Source: Ciona intestinalis (Eukaryota > Chordata > Ascidiacea > Phlebobranchia > Cionidae). From it: a stretch of 64,000 nucleotides of DNA. A program made the translations under genes and the position numbers. Within the stretch, counting starts at the first letter, position 1, and each line of letters begins with the position of its first letter. Under the pieces are notes generated by a model. The model did not search any database and had not been told where the DNA came from. It saw nothing but the letters and a program-made list of their open reading frames with translations. Location: NCBI RefSeq assembly GCF_000224145.3, contig NC_020170.2, forward strand, positions 1,134,300 through 1,198,299. The letters run 5' to 3'. Positions 38,001 through 50,876 of the stretch are shown here, in pieces.

Positions 38001-41000
38001 GGATTGTATTTAGCATACACATAATGTATGTTACTGCTGTCACACATACTATATGTAGTATGTACAATAGAGAGTTTATTCTCTTGATCAGACTAATATT
38101 TCTATTCTATTGACTTACACATGAATACATGATGTATTTAAACGAAACTACTGCTAAGTTATGAAACAGAATGTCTTCTAATATACCAGACAAATGTGAA
38201 ATATTTTAAACCTCATGCTCACCGCTTAGCTGTAACATACATTTTAAACTTCATATACACCACCACACACATGTAATTTTGCACCATATGTAATGTCTAA
38301 ATAGGCATTCACTGTCTGCGTTTCTGGATATTGTAAGAACACATAGTTTAAAACAAGGCACCTGTTAGTTATAGAGCAGCATATGAGCATATCATTGGTG
38401 AGAACTATCAATGAATCTTTCACTCTTTCCAGCAAACCATCAACATTATGTTCACATTCCCTCATCTCTCCTGTTGGAAATTGTAACAATCAATTATTTT
38501 CTAATTATTATATTGGTGGAAGAGGTATGTAGTTGTAGGGATAGGGTAGTAAGTCGGAACCTCAGTGCTGAGCAGGGGCGTATAAAAGGGGGATCACAGG
38601 GGTCCGGACACCCCCTTTTGAATACTATTTAAAAAAGTATTTAAAAATTTTATTTTTTTTGTGGTAAAATTAGAACCTTTCCTCTTAAAAAATACTAAAG
38701 AAGTCATAATATTGTAGTTTAAAACCAATCTTACGCGTTTTTATTATGTACGTTATTATCTATGTCAGTCAGAGTACGTTTTTATCAAGCAAGTTCTGTT
38801 TATACGCGTCCATTTTCTTAGCAAAAACTTGCGGACCCCCCCTTTTCAAATTCCTGGATACACCCCTGCTGCTGAGTGTATGGTTGAGTAAAAATAAAGA
38901 GTTATTACTAAACCTAATGGTTGCACTGCACCCCATATTATGAACAAGAAGGTAGATGTGTCCAATAACCAATAAAGCTTAAGTACTGATATGAACGAGC
39001 TATGGAAATGCATGGCATTAATAAACAATAATTCAGACACTAATTGGTAAAGGCAACTAACAAAGTACATAAGCCATGTACAGCAATACAGCTACTTAAG
39101 AGGAAGTGTACAGCTGATAGAGATTATGTTACACTGTTGAAGGCAGGTTGAAAAGAACGTACTCTCAAAGTTCAAGAACCACTGCCCTACATAGATACAC
39201 AATTGTATAACAAAACCCAACCATCCCTACCTTGCTTCAGCAGCTTCCTAACCCTGCCATCTTTAGTGTGCGTTGATAGTTTAAGATTGCTGTTTTCAAT
39301 GAGCGCACGTAAATGAGCACTGTCCTCATCTTCAGCTTTATGTCGGTTAAGTCGCTCAGCCAAGGTTTCAAGCTCCGTGAGTGCAAGTTGGAGGGGAAGT
39401 TTATCATTGTGGTTGTCTGGTGTTCTCTTCAATAGATCCTGTATGGGGGATATTTCTAAAATTATAAGAGGCAAATATAACAGACAGTAGTCTGGACATA
39501 AAATTCTTGGCTTCATTTACTGAATTCAGTATTTAATGATGCTGTTTTTATGGCATAAGTTTGGGTCCTAGTGTCCTAGTCCACTGTGTTCACTCTTGAT
39601 TGGTTAAAACATTGGCAAACTGGGCACACATTGTGTATTGGATACATGGTGGGAACTAAAGATTAATATAAAATGGCCATTATCAAATATTGTAACATTT
39701 AATCCTGTCCATATTGTCCAGTCAATTTACCAACTGTTTTTGTACAGTCTGTCCAGTTACTTTAATAGTCCCACCAGTAATTTTTTACTACTCTCTTTGC
39801 TCCAAGTTGACTCATTTTTTAAACCCCAGGAACGGGTGCCATGACTTTGGTCTGATAGTATGTTAAATCTTGCCATATTCTCTAAGTTACTTGCTGAGGT
39901 AAATATAAAAAAAGAGCAAATTGACCAACCTGCACAATCATTATAAACTGTGGAAACCTTTGCACAGGTTTCAACATCAAACCATACAGATTAAGCCTGG
40001 ATGAGCTGCTCGATTGTCGGTCTCGTAGAAATGCCAGGAACTGCGGTTTCCGAACACAAGTTTTCCTTACGATGTCCATGGCAGTGTTGAAATTATTTAT
40101 GTAGTCACTGTAGCATTCAAGGACCATGGATTTGGAAAACTAAACACATTTTGGTTTAGCATTATTTTGGATATATGATTGAGGAAATGCAATATGATTA
40201 GCACTTAAGAATATAAGTAGTAACGCGCATGTAATATTAAGCAAATTGTAATAGCATTAGCTGTCTAAGTAAAAACAAATCAATTCTATCTGGGACTAGT
40301 GTAGACGAGGCATGTCATGAGACCTGGAATTTAGGTCACAGTTGAAACATTACTCCAACATCTAGTAAACAAACAACAGCAATAGTAAAAACATGCTACA
40401 AAAAAATTACAAATACTTCAAAAATTAGAAAAGGTTATTCGCTTATGTATTTATCTAGTTAATAAAATACTTACGGAGGCCACAAAAGTGCGTCCAATAC
40501 ATTCATGGTTATCCCAATCCATAACTGCAGCAGCAAGAGCAATTTGAAAGAGTTTATGACACTGTAGGATGTTGGAGACTTTGTAGAAGATTTTTTCCAC
40601 AGTTTCAGCTCCAATTAATGCAGGCCTCTGTTCTAGCAAAGTTTGCCTGAAATGTTAGATATAATGTATCATAAACTATTTAAAAATGTAGGGGAGGCAG
40701 TAATAGGTGGCTGCGAATTCCTATGGAACAAATTTGGTTCCAATGTATACCAGTTAATGCAAGGCAGAAAATTCCAGGGTAGACATGTCTTTTCTGTCAC
40801 CCCAGGTTTAGCACCTATTCGCAAAGGGTTTATAATTGCTGAAAATTTTGTCATTTATTTAATAGACATTACTCACAAATAATGTATTGTGAAATGAACA
40901 AAGACAACAACTGTAATATCTTATCTAATTCACACACTTTAAGATAATAGTACATTGCCAAGTCAGTAAACTAGCCTTAAAAAAACTTTGATAAACTGTG

Positions 41001-44000
41001 GAAAAATTACAATATTTCATCACAAAGTTTTTGCCAAATGTAACTTAACCATCTTAAACCCAACCACGAACTTTAAATTGTAGCCTTCCGCAAAAACAAA
41101 TATTTTACTGCACCTTCAAAAAAATAATCCATTAAGCATATTAAATCATTCAAATAACTAACATTCATGCTTTTGGTATGATTATCATTCAAAATGAAAC
41201 CAACAGAATGAAAACTGAACATGATAATGGGAAATTAAAAATAGTGAAATTGTGTTGAGTGTTGTAAACATAAACTATGAATGAAAACTTGACAATATAG
41301 TTTTGTTACCTTCAGCTTTACATAAGATAATATTAAGTTGGATAGGTAGTCCAGTATGCTGTTGAAAATTTAAAACCCTGTTTAGCTAAAGCACGTCAGT
41401 GTAATTAATATTTCATGTACATGAAACGGCGGTGCCATTAAACTGTAAATGCTTTAAGCTTTATTTGTATTAAAATAATCTACTACCAAAAGTACCATAC
41501 CTACCACACCAATATTACGGCAAAACTCTTAATTTCTATTGAACACCCACATTACCAATCATTGTACCATAAGTTATATATTTAATAATAAGTATGTAAA
41601 TTAAAGACTTCAAAATATAAGGTTTTTGCCGGATTTCAATACCTTGTTTTAAAATATAGCTTTCATATTTTCTTACAAAATTTTGTTTCAAAAAATGTAA
41701 AACTTATAATAAATGTAATAAAAGACGTAATTTCCAATAAGATAAAAGCACACTGATAACCTATATATATGATAATAATGTTATTATATATTTTAACTGA
41801 ACTTACTTGTATTCCACTTCCAACCTTTGCAATGATTCAATATACGATTCTTCACTAGAGATGATGGTACCAACTATTCTTCTTCTTTTCAACTGAACCT
41901 CCGTTAGATCCGGAGGTACAGGATCCGGTAACCGTGGCAACGGATGACGATTCGTTGGAATGTCAATTTCAACAAAGGAGCTTGGTTCCGGTTCAACAGC
42001 TTCAGAAAATAGAAAAGTTAGAAGGTTGAGAAATTTACAAAAAGGGTTTGTTTGTCATAATATTGTGAAAACTTTAAAAGAAAACCAATTATCATTATCC
42101 GTTATCTAACTAATATGTCTTATTTACAAGCATAAAGTAAAATTAGGGGTTGTACAAAGTAAAAAGTAATTTTTTTATGGGAACTTAGTATAGAAAGCAG
42201 CCAGGAACACAAGAATGTCTTCACCAATAAGTTTAAACTCTGATCAAAACCAAACGTAATTTTTACTGTGAAATCTTTGTAGTTTATGCCACAATTTTTG
42301 TTTTAATAATTTAAAAATAACTCTTACAAGGAGCTTTGCTGACTCTTTTCTTAAATGATGATTTCTCCCAAAACCAAAGTTTTTGAACTTCTTTCCCCAA
42401 ATCTTTACTTGTCTGTTAAGTAAGGCATAAGATAAAAGACATCAGCTTTGTACTGAATTGTTATTAGACTAATTGAAATCACTATATAAAACCAAATTAG
42501 GTGAGTAATGTAATAGCATAATGTGGGTTATATATGTTGTGCTTGCGTGTATAGCATGACAAAGTCAGGCTGTTTAAAATTCATGGTAATGGGTAAAATG
42601 GTTATAACCTGATACATGGACAATAGCGAACAAGGTAACGCTTTATTGTTTAATATTCATAAAATGGTAACGCATGGTTTAATATTCATAAAATGGTAAA
42701 GAACTTTGTACACTTTAACACATACATTCGTGGCAGGTAGCCATAGCCCATAATAGCATGTATATCCAAATTAAATGCTTGCTCTCACTATTCAAAATGG
42801 CGATTAAGTGTATTAGTCTAAAGACTCAAGTGTAATTGCCATCACACACTAATAAACATAACCAGCATTTATGATAAATTAAAAATATATATTTTGAAAT
42901 TACTCCACTGGTGAAAAATTTAGTAAGCTTTATTGAGTCTCTTTTTAACTGAAAATTTTTTTTTAAACCTATCATTATGTCTGGTATCAACAGATATTAC
43001 AAAAATTATATTACAATAGGCAATTATTAAATTCTAAACATTTACCTAAAAACAAGGCTGTAGATCAATTACTTACCCTGTCTACTTTTGGTGGTTTCCG
43101 AAGTTTTACATCGGATTGAGAATAATCTTCATATTCCGATTCCGATGATGAATCAAACTCATTGCTATCCCAAGATATATTATCTTCCATACCCTAGTAA
43201 GGTTTGTTAATAATATCAGAGGCAGAGACGCCACTTTACAGGGTTTTGTATTAACCCAAGAAATAAATGTATAAGAATAAAGGTAATATGCTTGTCCACA
43301 CTTAGTTTATCAGTAATTGTGTCAATAACTTATACTCATAAGATTACATTCTACAAACAAAATTGAAAATCTTAATTTTGCATGGCATTGTCATTGTACT
43401 AAAAATGAATGTATTGCTTATCATGTCCAACAACTATAATAATCCTACGCACAATAGTCTGCCTACATTGTTAGTTGTTACATATGTTATGATGGTTACT
43501 ATTCTTAACAATGTTTTCATTTTTAAACAGCAGTAAACATACACAACATATTTGACTATTTGTAACTAGATATATTTGTATACCATTGATATTGTAATAT
43601 ACCTCAAGAAATAAAGTTATATATTCATGTGTTTAATAATAACTTACAGCTGAGGTGACATAGTCACTGTCTGGTGTTGGATAAGCATATGCATTTTCAC
43701 TCTGTAAAAAAAAGGATTTCATTTAAAAAGGTTTTAAAAACTATTTTATATTAAAACAAATCACCAATCAGTATGAATGTCACGTAATATATACACAACC
43801 CAATTTGCTGGAAAGCATAATAAAACAGGGAAAATCCGTCCTAATTTAATATTTCAATCCATTCTGATTACAAATGAAAGTACCAAAATTGTAGTTTATG
43901 TTTCTATTTTAATGAGAGAAACTTACTTTATTATTAGTTCCATCTTCATGCAGTTCTTCATAATATTGTTGTGGTTCAGGTTCATAGTGGTAACTTTCAA

Positions 44001-46051
44001 GCGCACTTTCGGCAACACGCTCAAATGCTGTGTCACTTCGACTGCGTTGCAGAAAACCTTAAAAAAAATTTTTTTTTAATTTTTTAAACTAAACAATATT
44101 TAAAAAAAATGTTGTTAATTATGTGGCACAAATATGCACAATTTGGTTATTACTATTTTTATTAGTGGAATTAATATGCTGTATTCCTATACACATGATA
44201 AAACAGGACTAGAATATTTACTTCCAGTGGCATGTAGTGAAGCAGCTCCCCATAAGTGACCTTCATCTACTGCACCTTGTCCATGTAAACTCCTCAGTGT
44301 AGATTTAGTGTCAACCATGCTTAAGACTGCATCTATATCCTAAAATTAAACTACAGCTATTACCACAGTTGAGATATTTAACAGCCCTTTAAAGGAATAA
44401 AGGCCCCATGCTATAAGGTCTGAACAGTACAACTAAAATGAGCCCACATTTTATTACTTGGTTTATTCCAGCTAAGTTCATAACATGCGATAACAGTATT
44501 TTTACAACTAAAAAAATTGAACATCTCAGTTTTTGTATACATTGGCATACTCCTAGTAACAAATATATTCTCACTCACCCCTAGGTCATACGGCTCTTCT
44601 TCCTCTTCAGGTGTTTCTGTACATGAGGATTGCCACTGTTGATCTAATTACCAAAATAAAAGCACATTATCTATCTAGCTATTAATAGAGGGATGGTGCA
44701 TAAGATAATATTCCAACACCCCCAAGGCTTAATATATTTTAATATTAACAGAGTTGCTAATCCTTTGGCTACATTCAAAACTTCACAATTTAACTTAATC
44801 TCCATGGTCTTTATTGACATTCAAAGCAATTACTTTTTAAAAGTTCCTTAACTGAATGCTTTAAAATAATTCATAGCAATCTAATTTTTTTTACATAAAA
44901 TATGCTAAAAGAAGTATTCATTTTTCTCTGTTTGTATTTTATTATATAAGAATTCTTTATTAAGAAAGTAGGTATATGTATACTTCTATTTTAGAAATAC
45001 AACTTTGTAATTTAGTGTTAAATTTCATTCTACGTGCACAACTTCCACATATTTTACCTTGTTGTAATGGGGGTAAATCATTTTCTACATTCTGAAAAAC
45101 ATTTCCATTTTCATCAGATTTAACTTCTAATTTGTTTGTATTTTCATGATCACCAGGTTGTTCAGATATAGTGTCCTATTAAACATATATGTTTGAAACT
45201 ATAAATATGTAACAGTATACTCATATTACCTTTTAAGATAAAATATATCAAGATATTTTATTTAATATGTTTTAGGAATACAATGAATAACAAATGACTG
45301 ATTAAAAACATAATTAATTGGCTATGCAAGTTGTATTTAAAATGTACAGATAGGCTTGGTCTATAAGTTTTAAAAATAGGTAGACAACCAACATAAAAAT
45401 TCCTCAACAGCCAGAACAATTTAACATGTTTAATGGAAATACTTACAATAATAAAAAACTTACTGTTTCGTTATTGTTGACACAAGGTTTGCTGGATGGT
45501 AAACTATTTTCTTCATTATTTTGAAGGCTGTTTATGTTTTGTTTTCTATGCTTTCCAAAGTAGTCACCAGCTTGTGCTTCATCTTTTTCTAGCTTCACGC
45601 TTAGTTTTCTTTCCAAAGTTCCTCTTAACTCTCTGGCCCCAGGAACATTTTCCTCAGATAAATCCGGAGAATATGACCAACGCTTGCTCACTTTTGTTGG
45701 AGAGTTTTGTGCAGTTGGTTGGCCCATATCCGCACTATCACCGGCAGATTCTGGGATAGTAAGGATGTTGTCAGTAGACATACTTATCGGAGGATCTTTT
45801 TTCTTCCATCGAAATTTGCGAAAGGATTTCCGCCAACTTTTTGGTTCTTTAAAATGATCGTCTACATTGTTTTCTTCACCAGTTGAGCTCTGAAAGAAAG
45901 TGCTATTTCTCTTCCCAATATTACTGGTTGCTGCATTTGAAACGGCATTTCGTTCTGTTTGTAAACCACTTGAAGATTGTTGTTGTTCTTCTTCATGTAA
46001 CATATGCTTCTCTGAGCGCTGACGTCGAAACAGACGTTTAAAATCAGACAT
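32081..46051 (-). CDS. arhgef10-like: ARHGEF10-type Rho guanine nucleotide exchange factor
   Basis: Twenty-five exons: 46051-45464, 45175-45058, 44643-44579, 44339-44222, 44057-43927, 43701-43648, 43193-43077, 42412-42328, 41999-41807, 40646-40475, 40139-39930, 39438-39231, 38470-38362, 37914-37751, 37498-37345, 36927-36836, 36460-36345, 35825-35688, 35295-35213, 35030-34879, 34635-34494, 34206-34031, 33586-33440, 33057-32874, 32489-32081. They total 4125 nt (1374 aa; human ARHGEF10 is 1369). A basic, acidic and Ser-rich N-terminus precedes a DH domain (about 464-660) with [17 protein letters not shown] and [20 protein letters not shown]-like region (about 690-880) contains [11 protein letters not shown]. 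The C-terminal half is a WD-like propeller with [30 protein letters not shown] and [14 protein letters not shown], all in the ARHGEF10/10L order. The predicted role is activation of RhoA-type GTPases. The donor of exon 20 is ambiguous: an alternative site further left keeps the same phase and adds 23 codons. The last roughly 50 codons look repeat-derived. Confidence 0.93.
38573..38868. mobile_element. hAT-like miniature element in a Rho-GEF intron
   Basis: The 296-bp element begins CAGGGGCGTATAAAAGGGGG and ends with the inverted CAGGGGTGTATCCAGGAATT. The flanks are GTGCTGAG on the left and CTGCTGAG on the right, an octamer duplication with one mismatch. The interior is AT-rich and has no frame of note. 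It lies in the intron between exons 12 and 13. Confidence 0.7.
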
Positions 46052-46483
46052 ATGCTTGTGGTAACTTTAAAATTGAGTTTAATCAAGTTTAACACATTGG
46101 TTTTCTGTTGGTACAAGCTTGATTTATATAACCTGTGTTAAGACACGACTAATAATATGCAATTAGTGTACCTGTTATAGACGTTAAAAACAGTATAAAG
46201 ATATGCGTACCATTAAGCTCCGAACATGTTTCAGTCTTAACTAGCATACACTTACACTAAATCACCAATGCCTCACTGCAGTCTAAGCATATTACTCTTA
46301 CTTATCTCGCGGTACTACGTGTTTTAATAAAGTTTGATTTGGGCAATAACTGAATCACATATTACATAGTACGCTCCATACCCTACAACACGAAAGCGCT
46401 CTGGCGACATCTGTGCGGTTATGTTTCTCAAGTTCAGGCAGCTACTCCCCAACATCGAGACTCAGAGGAAGTCAGAATATTAT
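46052..46483. promoter_or_regulatory. upstream region of the Rho-GEF gene
   Basis: This is sequence immediately upstream of the Rho-GEF start codon. It presumably holds the promoter and leader. No further exon was recognised. Confidence 0.4.
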
Positions 46484-46973
46484 CCGGTGTCGCGGAAATC
46501 TGGTTCCCCGGAAATCTGGTTCCCATTGGCTACTTATAACTTATTTTTTGAGAAATCTAATACTCTGGTTCCGACTAAAAATAACAGTTAATTGTTGGAT
46601 GCAACATATTTTGTACATTTCTTTTTAAAGATTTATCTTCTTAATAAAAAAATTGATGCTGTATTTTACCTTAAATTATACATTATGACGTATGACCATC
46701 AGTGACCTCTACCGTTAACACGTCATCAATAACAAAAAAGGACGATAAAACATAAATTTTCACATTAGATAAAATAATCTGTATATATTCAAGTAATCTT
46801 CGTTCGAAACCAGATTTATAGATTTCTGATAAAATCTAAAAACATGTATATATTCAAGTAATCTTCGTTCGAAACCAGATTTATAGATTTCTGATAAAAA
46901 TGTCCTGTGTCTGCGCATGCGCAGTAGCCGATGGGAACCAGATTTCCGGGGAACCAGATTTCCGCGACACCGG
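46484..46973. mobile_element. 490-bp foldback element with 51-bp arms
   Basis: The arms 46484-46534 and 46923-46973 are reverse complements with a single mismatch. Each arm contains the motif GGAAATCTGGTTCCC twice. The interior holds a perfect 54-bp direct duplication (46781-46834 and 46846-46899) that starts GTATATATTCAAGTAATCTT. There is no coding capacity and no clear target duplication. The near-identity of the arms suggests a fairly recent origin. Confidence 0.75.
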
Positions 46974-47230
46974 CTCCGTGGCAAAGTGGTTTGCGCCCCT
47001 GCCTGTAACTCAGATGAAATGGGTTCAAGGCTCGTCGCTGCTACCATTGTGGGCGTGTGTGTCTTTGGGCAAGACAGTGTAAGTTACATTCAATACACCC
47101 AGAGTCGAGTTTTAGGCTCGATGCTACCAACGCTTATATATATGTATATTGATGCTACCACCATGCGCGTGTGTGGTTGTGTTCTTGGGCAAGACGCTTT
47201 AAAATTGGCATATAAGAAAAAACGTGCACA
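46974..47230 (+). repeat. SINE with tRNA-like head
   Basis: It begins CTCCGTGGCAAAGTGGTTTG, which resembles an A box, and continues to ATGGGTTCAAGGCTCG, which resembles a B box. A body with TGTGTCTTTGGGCAAGAC follows. A partial internal repeat of GTGTGTGG-CTTGGGCAAGACG appears further on. It directly abuts the foldback element on its left. Confidence 0.55.
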
Positions 47231-47435
47231 TTTGATCTAAAAGTACCAACAAGTTTCAAAAAACAAAGAAGATTCTTAAAAAATGCTTGTCACAACCGCA
47301 AATCAAACCGCTAGAGTAAAATAAGCGTGTGGCGATGTTAGGGATTTTTCATATAAGAAAAAGTGTCTCAACCCTATCAATTTCTTGTTTATTAGGTACC
47401 TAAAAAAAACTTCGGAATGTTTTAATTTATCGATT

Positions 47436-47600
47436 GTCCGGCGCAGTGGGTCAGGGGTTTAGGTCCGTGCATCGAGAACCAAAGTGTCCCGGTTCGATGC
47501 TCGACGGCGGTAATAGCTCTGATCGGCGTATGTGTCCTTGGGCAAGAAACTTAACGGACATTGCTCCAACCCAGCGATCACTTATGGGTTGTCCAAATTA
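47436..47600 (+). repeat. second SINE with tRNA-like head
   Basis: GTCCGGCGCAGTGGGTCAGG serves as an A-box-like start and CCGGTTCGATGCTCGAC as a B-box-like element. GTGTCCTTGGGCAAGAAAC follows, as in the neighbouring SINE. It cannot fold as a normal tRNA over its full length. Confidence 0.5.
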
Positions 47601-47760
47601 ACAGTCGTATACAGGAAAAACAATTACACACAAAGTTGCATATGACTCGCTGTGACTCGCTGCCCAGACGAGGATAAACCTTCTGTGGAAGTGCGTCCGG
47701 TTGTGACGTTGTGAGTACGAGTGTAGTCCTAGAATGATGTTCGCGAATCGTGTGGGAACG

Positions 47761-47978
47761 AGTTCGCAGATATAGTCCGCAGATGGAGTCCTACGGGTCG
47801 AGAATCGGGACAGAAAACGGGACTTGGTCGGAACACTATAGAGTCGGAACATCAATAAAGAACTTCACTGCCGCGAGCACGTCACTTCCGGACGTACAAG
47901 GGTGTTGGGGTAATGGGCCAAGTCTGGCCTAAATCCCAGGTCCTCATGGACCTCACCAATACAGAATAGAATAGAATT
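47761..47978 (+). repeat. dispersed retroelement 3' end, longer copy
   Basis: It runs from GTTCGCAGATATAGTCCGCA to the tail ATACAGAATAGAATAGAA and is related to 13457-13588. The left limit is uncertain: the GC-rich sequence from about 47640 may belong to the same element. A LINE- or SINE-type 3' terminus is inferred from the simple tail. Confidence 0.5.
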
Positions 47979-48208
47979 TATCGATTGAACGTATATACAT
48001 AATCAATAGGATATTAATTATTGTCCACCAATTTTTGATATAAAAATATTCTTTAGGCTTATATCTCCCTATAAGTACCTGCGGTGCCGTTTTGTTTAGA
48101 ACAAAGATCGATCGTTCGTGTTGCAAGGAATACCTTTGAAAATGTGATGATTCCGTGTAATTTTGGTATGTAGCCATATACAACCGAAATATTAAAACAG
48201 AATAAATT

Positions 48209-48300
48209 CGGGTGGGGTAAGATGGGACACCTCTGGATAAAAAAGGTCTCGTACAACAATCTATGGTTAAAAATATAGTTTATCACCATGACATACTTTG
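48209..48300. mobile_element. GATGGGACACC element, one end only
   Basis: It starts GGGTGGGGTAAGATGGGACA and continues with an interior fragment that resembles the full copies. No matching right end was found. Confidence 0.45.
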
Positions 48301-48838
48301 CTTAATTTTTTACTTTTCCCTTTAACTCTGCGTTGTTTTTATAGCAAACCCTGAATTCTATAGTGTAATGTAGCACTATCAGCTATACGTGCTGTAACAA
48401 CAGTCGTTTTGTCGGGACGGCCTTCAATGGGCGGAATGGCGTGACATAAATGATTGTTTATGTACATACATTATACTGACTCATGCCGAATTCCAAGGGT
48501 TTTGTCGAAACAGTAAAATAAACTGCGATTCTTTTGCACTGGTTTGTTGTGTGAGTATAGATTTCGCAATTTGAAATGGCGGCGACAGCAAATATTGGAT
48601 GTTATACTTTGGTGTTCACTATTGAAACGGCCTACATTGCGTAAACAGGTATACGATAGTTATAATGTTGCAGTTTTTCTTGTTAATTTTAGTTGATTAT
48701 TTTAATAAAGCTAGATACGTATAGGACTGCTGTTCTTAAATTTTGGTGAATATTATAAACTGTTTTTTCGCCAAGTAAATTAGCAGACAGTTCTTTTTAG
48801 TGGGACCCATTGTAATTTGCATCAAAATTAACTATATA

Positions 48839-49026
48839 GTAGGCTGGGGAAAGACGGGTCACCTTTAACATATAATATTGAAATATCCTTATTGAATTTT
48901 AAACAATTAACAATGGTCTATGGGAGTCGTGAGCATGCGGTTTTATATTTCTTTGAATGCTGTCTGTTTACTAATAAATAGGACAAGATATTAGAAAGTA
49001 AAGTGTTCCATCTTCCCCTACCCTAT
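48839..49026. mobile_element. GATGGGACACC inverted-repeat element, copy B
   Basis: The left end GTAGGCTGGGGAAAGACGGG is mirrored by GTTCCATCTTCCCCTACCC on the right. The interior has AACAATTAACAATGGTCTAT, GGGAGTCGTGAG and GCGGTTTTATA in the same order as copy F at 54224. Confidence 0.65.
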
Positions 49027-49840
49027 ACCATGTACCAATAGATGTCACAACAAGGGCTACATCTTTACTTTATCACGAGTATTATAATTTGTTCAGTGCA
49101 AGAACATTGGTAATTTTTGATATTTAACAATAGTAGAGGTCTTTAAACTGCTGTGACGATCGGTTAATCATTAAATCTCGATTATACGACTAAGTTTTGT
49201 GTGTTGTTTGCGAAGCAATACGAGTTATCGCCATGTTACTAAGGTGACACTTGTGTTTGCATCTTCCTATTGTTACGTCACACAAGACTAGGCCATCGCG
49301 GTATACCGCTTACCTGGCCGTGATGAAATTTTAATGAAAATGGAATTTGTAAGCCGTGTTGCAGAAAGTAATAAATGAAGTTAGGTTACGATAGTATGCG
49401 AATGAGCTTTATTCAAAGGCGAAATGAGCAGTGCAGCTGGATTGGTGTGTACGACAATAGTGTTCAGAGTTTAAACGGAGTTAATATTAACCTTTATAGT
49501 TTAAGACTTAAATCAGTGCATCTTATTACAGTTCAAATACCCAATAACACCAGCATATTTTTAAACAAGCAATTGGGAGTTTTCATAATACCCTTTTAAA
49601 ATCATTCAGCATCAGCGGCGACCTCAAATTAAAAAAATCGGACGTGTTTGTATATAACACATACATTCTTTGGTCTTGCGTAAAGCTGTAAGCAAAACGT
49701 AATTCTCAAAGGTGTAATAGTACCCCCTTATTTATGGCTATACACTGTCTCGAGTATTTAGACCACATTGGTCGTTCTTATAGATGTATTATTACTCATA
49801 TAGAAGAAAAATGAATGGATAAGCAGCCGAACAAATGTAC

Positions 49841-50030
49841 AGTAGTGTGGGGGAAGATGGGATACCTTTTTATTTTATTTTCTCGTCCCATTTGGTAGTA
49901 AACAAGAACGTTCAAATAAATATAAAAACCGCATCGTCACGAATTCCGTTGACCGTTGTTAATTGTTAAAAACTCGTTCAGGATTCTGGATATTATGCGC
50001 TAAAGGTGTCCCATCTTTTCCCACAGTATC
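49841..50030. mobile_element. GATGGGACACC inverted-repeat element, copy C
   Basis: The left end AGTGTGGGGGAAGATGGGAT is mirrored by GGTGTCCCATCTTTTCCCAC. The interior (AACCGCATCGTCACG, then TTGACCGTTGTTAATTG) is in the opposite orientation to copies B and F. Confidence 0.65.
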
Positions 50031-50479
50031 ATATATTATACGCAAAGATGTCGGCATATAACTACGTTTTCGGTCTATATATTCTTAGATATAGTTTCGT
50101 AGCAATTGAGGGTTTTTTAAACAGCCGCATCAAATAAAGCCATACAAGTCGTTATAATGATAGGAATATTATTACGGGTATATAGGAGCCGTCGTTTCGA
50201 TTATTTCGATCTTGGGAAAGCAAAAAGCGTATCCGTAATTTCGGGCAGATGACAATGGGTAATTGTTGCGTTGTGACGTCACAATGATACCCCGCTGGAA
50301 TAATCTGTGATTTTTTAAAAGAATTCTTCTGTTGCCTTTTTTGTGTTTCAATGATTATCGGATAAATTCCTTCGGCTGCGTGTTGTATTTATGTGGACAG
50401 GCAAAACAACGCGTAATATATGAGGTTCCGTGGTTTTGCATATATGGTTGATGAAAATGCGGTGGAGTTCAGAAGACAC

Positions 50480-50760
50480 TGGGTCAAATTAGCTCAGTGG
50501 TAGATTAAAACAGTTTCGTGATTAGAAAAATAATAGGGTCGCTAAAATTGGAATGAATGAGTTAATGTACTTGCTTTATCCTCGTGTGACCAGAAAACAA
50601 TAGTATAGTCTTAAAACGACTGTCATACTCCTCGTGCATGCTTACGAGTTACCATGTAAGATACTTTGTGAGTGATTATTTTTCGGATATTTATTTTTAT
50701 ATATGGCTGATAATTTGGGCAATCCATTAGTGACCATTAGTGGGTTAGAGGTAAATAGGC
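50480..50760 (+). repeat. SINE, tRNA-like head plus tail
   Basis: AATTAGCTCAGTGGTAGATT gives a tRNA-like A box. It is followed by the shared tail CTTTATCCTCGTGTGACC, TACGAGTTACCATGTAAG, and the TGGCTGATAATTTGGGC ending. Confidence 0.55.
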
Positions 50761-50876
50761 CCCCTAACCACTGCCACGACACCGAACACCTGCCATGCTT
50801 TAAACAGATCATTTGGCTTACACAGGCGTTAACTAGTGTGTTGTTATTCTTTTACTTCTGCACATCCTCTTCGAAG

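Larger units (their letters stand above)
47979..50876. other. repeat-rich region upstream of ANKUB1
   Basis: No coding exon was recognised. It contains copies of the GATGGGACACC element, a SINE near its right end, and AT-rich unique sequence. The promoter and leader of the plus-strand gene starting at 50877 should be in the right-hand part. Confidence 0.45.

Noticed and set aside
46974-47060. A tRNA gene
   Set aside because: A- and B-box-like stretches are present, but there is no full cloverleaf, and the same head recurs with a shared body at 47436 and 53613, so it is a SINE.
49375-49599. A 74-codon open frame upstream of ANKUB1
   Set aside because: No splice sites in phase, no recognisable pattern, and no link to the ANKUB1 start. 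It is probably chance in an open AT-rich stretch.
50480-50540. A tRNA gene with TAGCTCAGTGGTAGA
   Set aside because: Only the D-arm half is tRNA-like. The sequence runs directly into the dispersed SINE tail.
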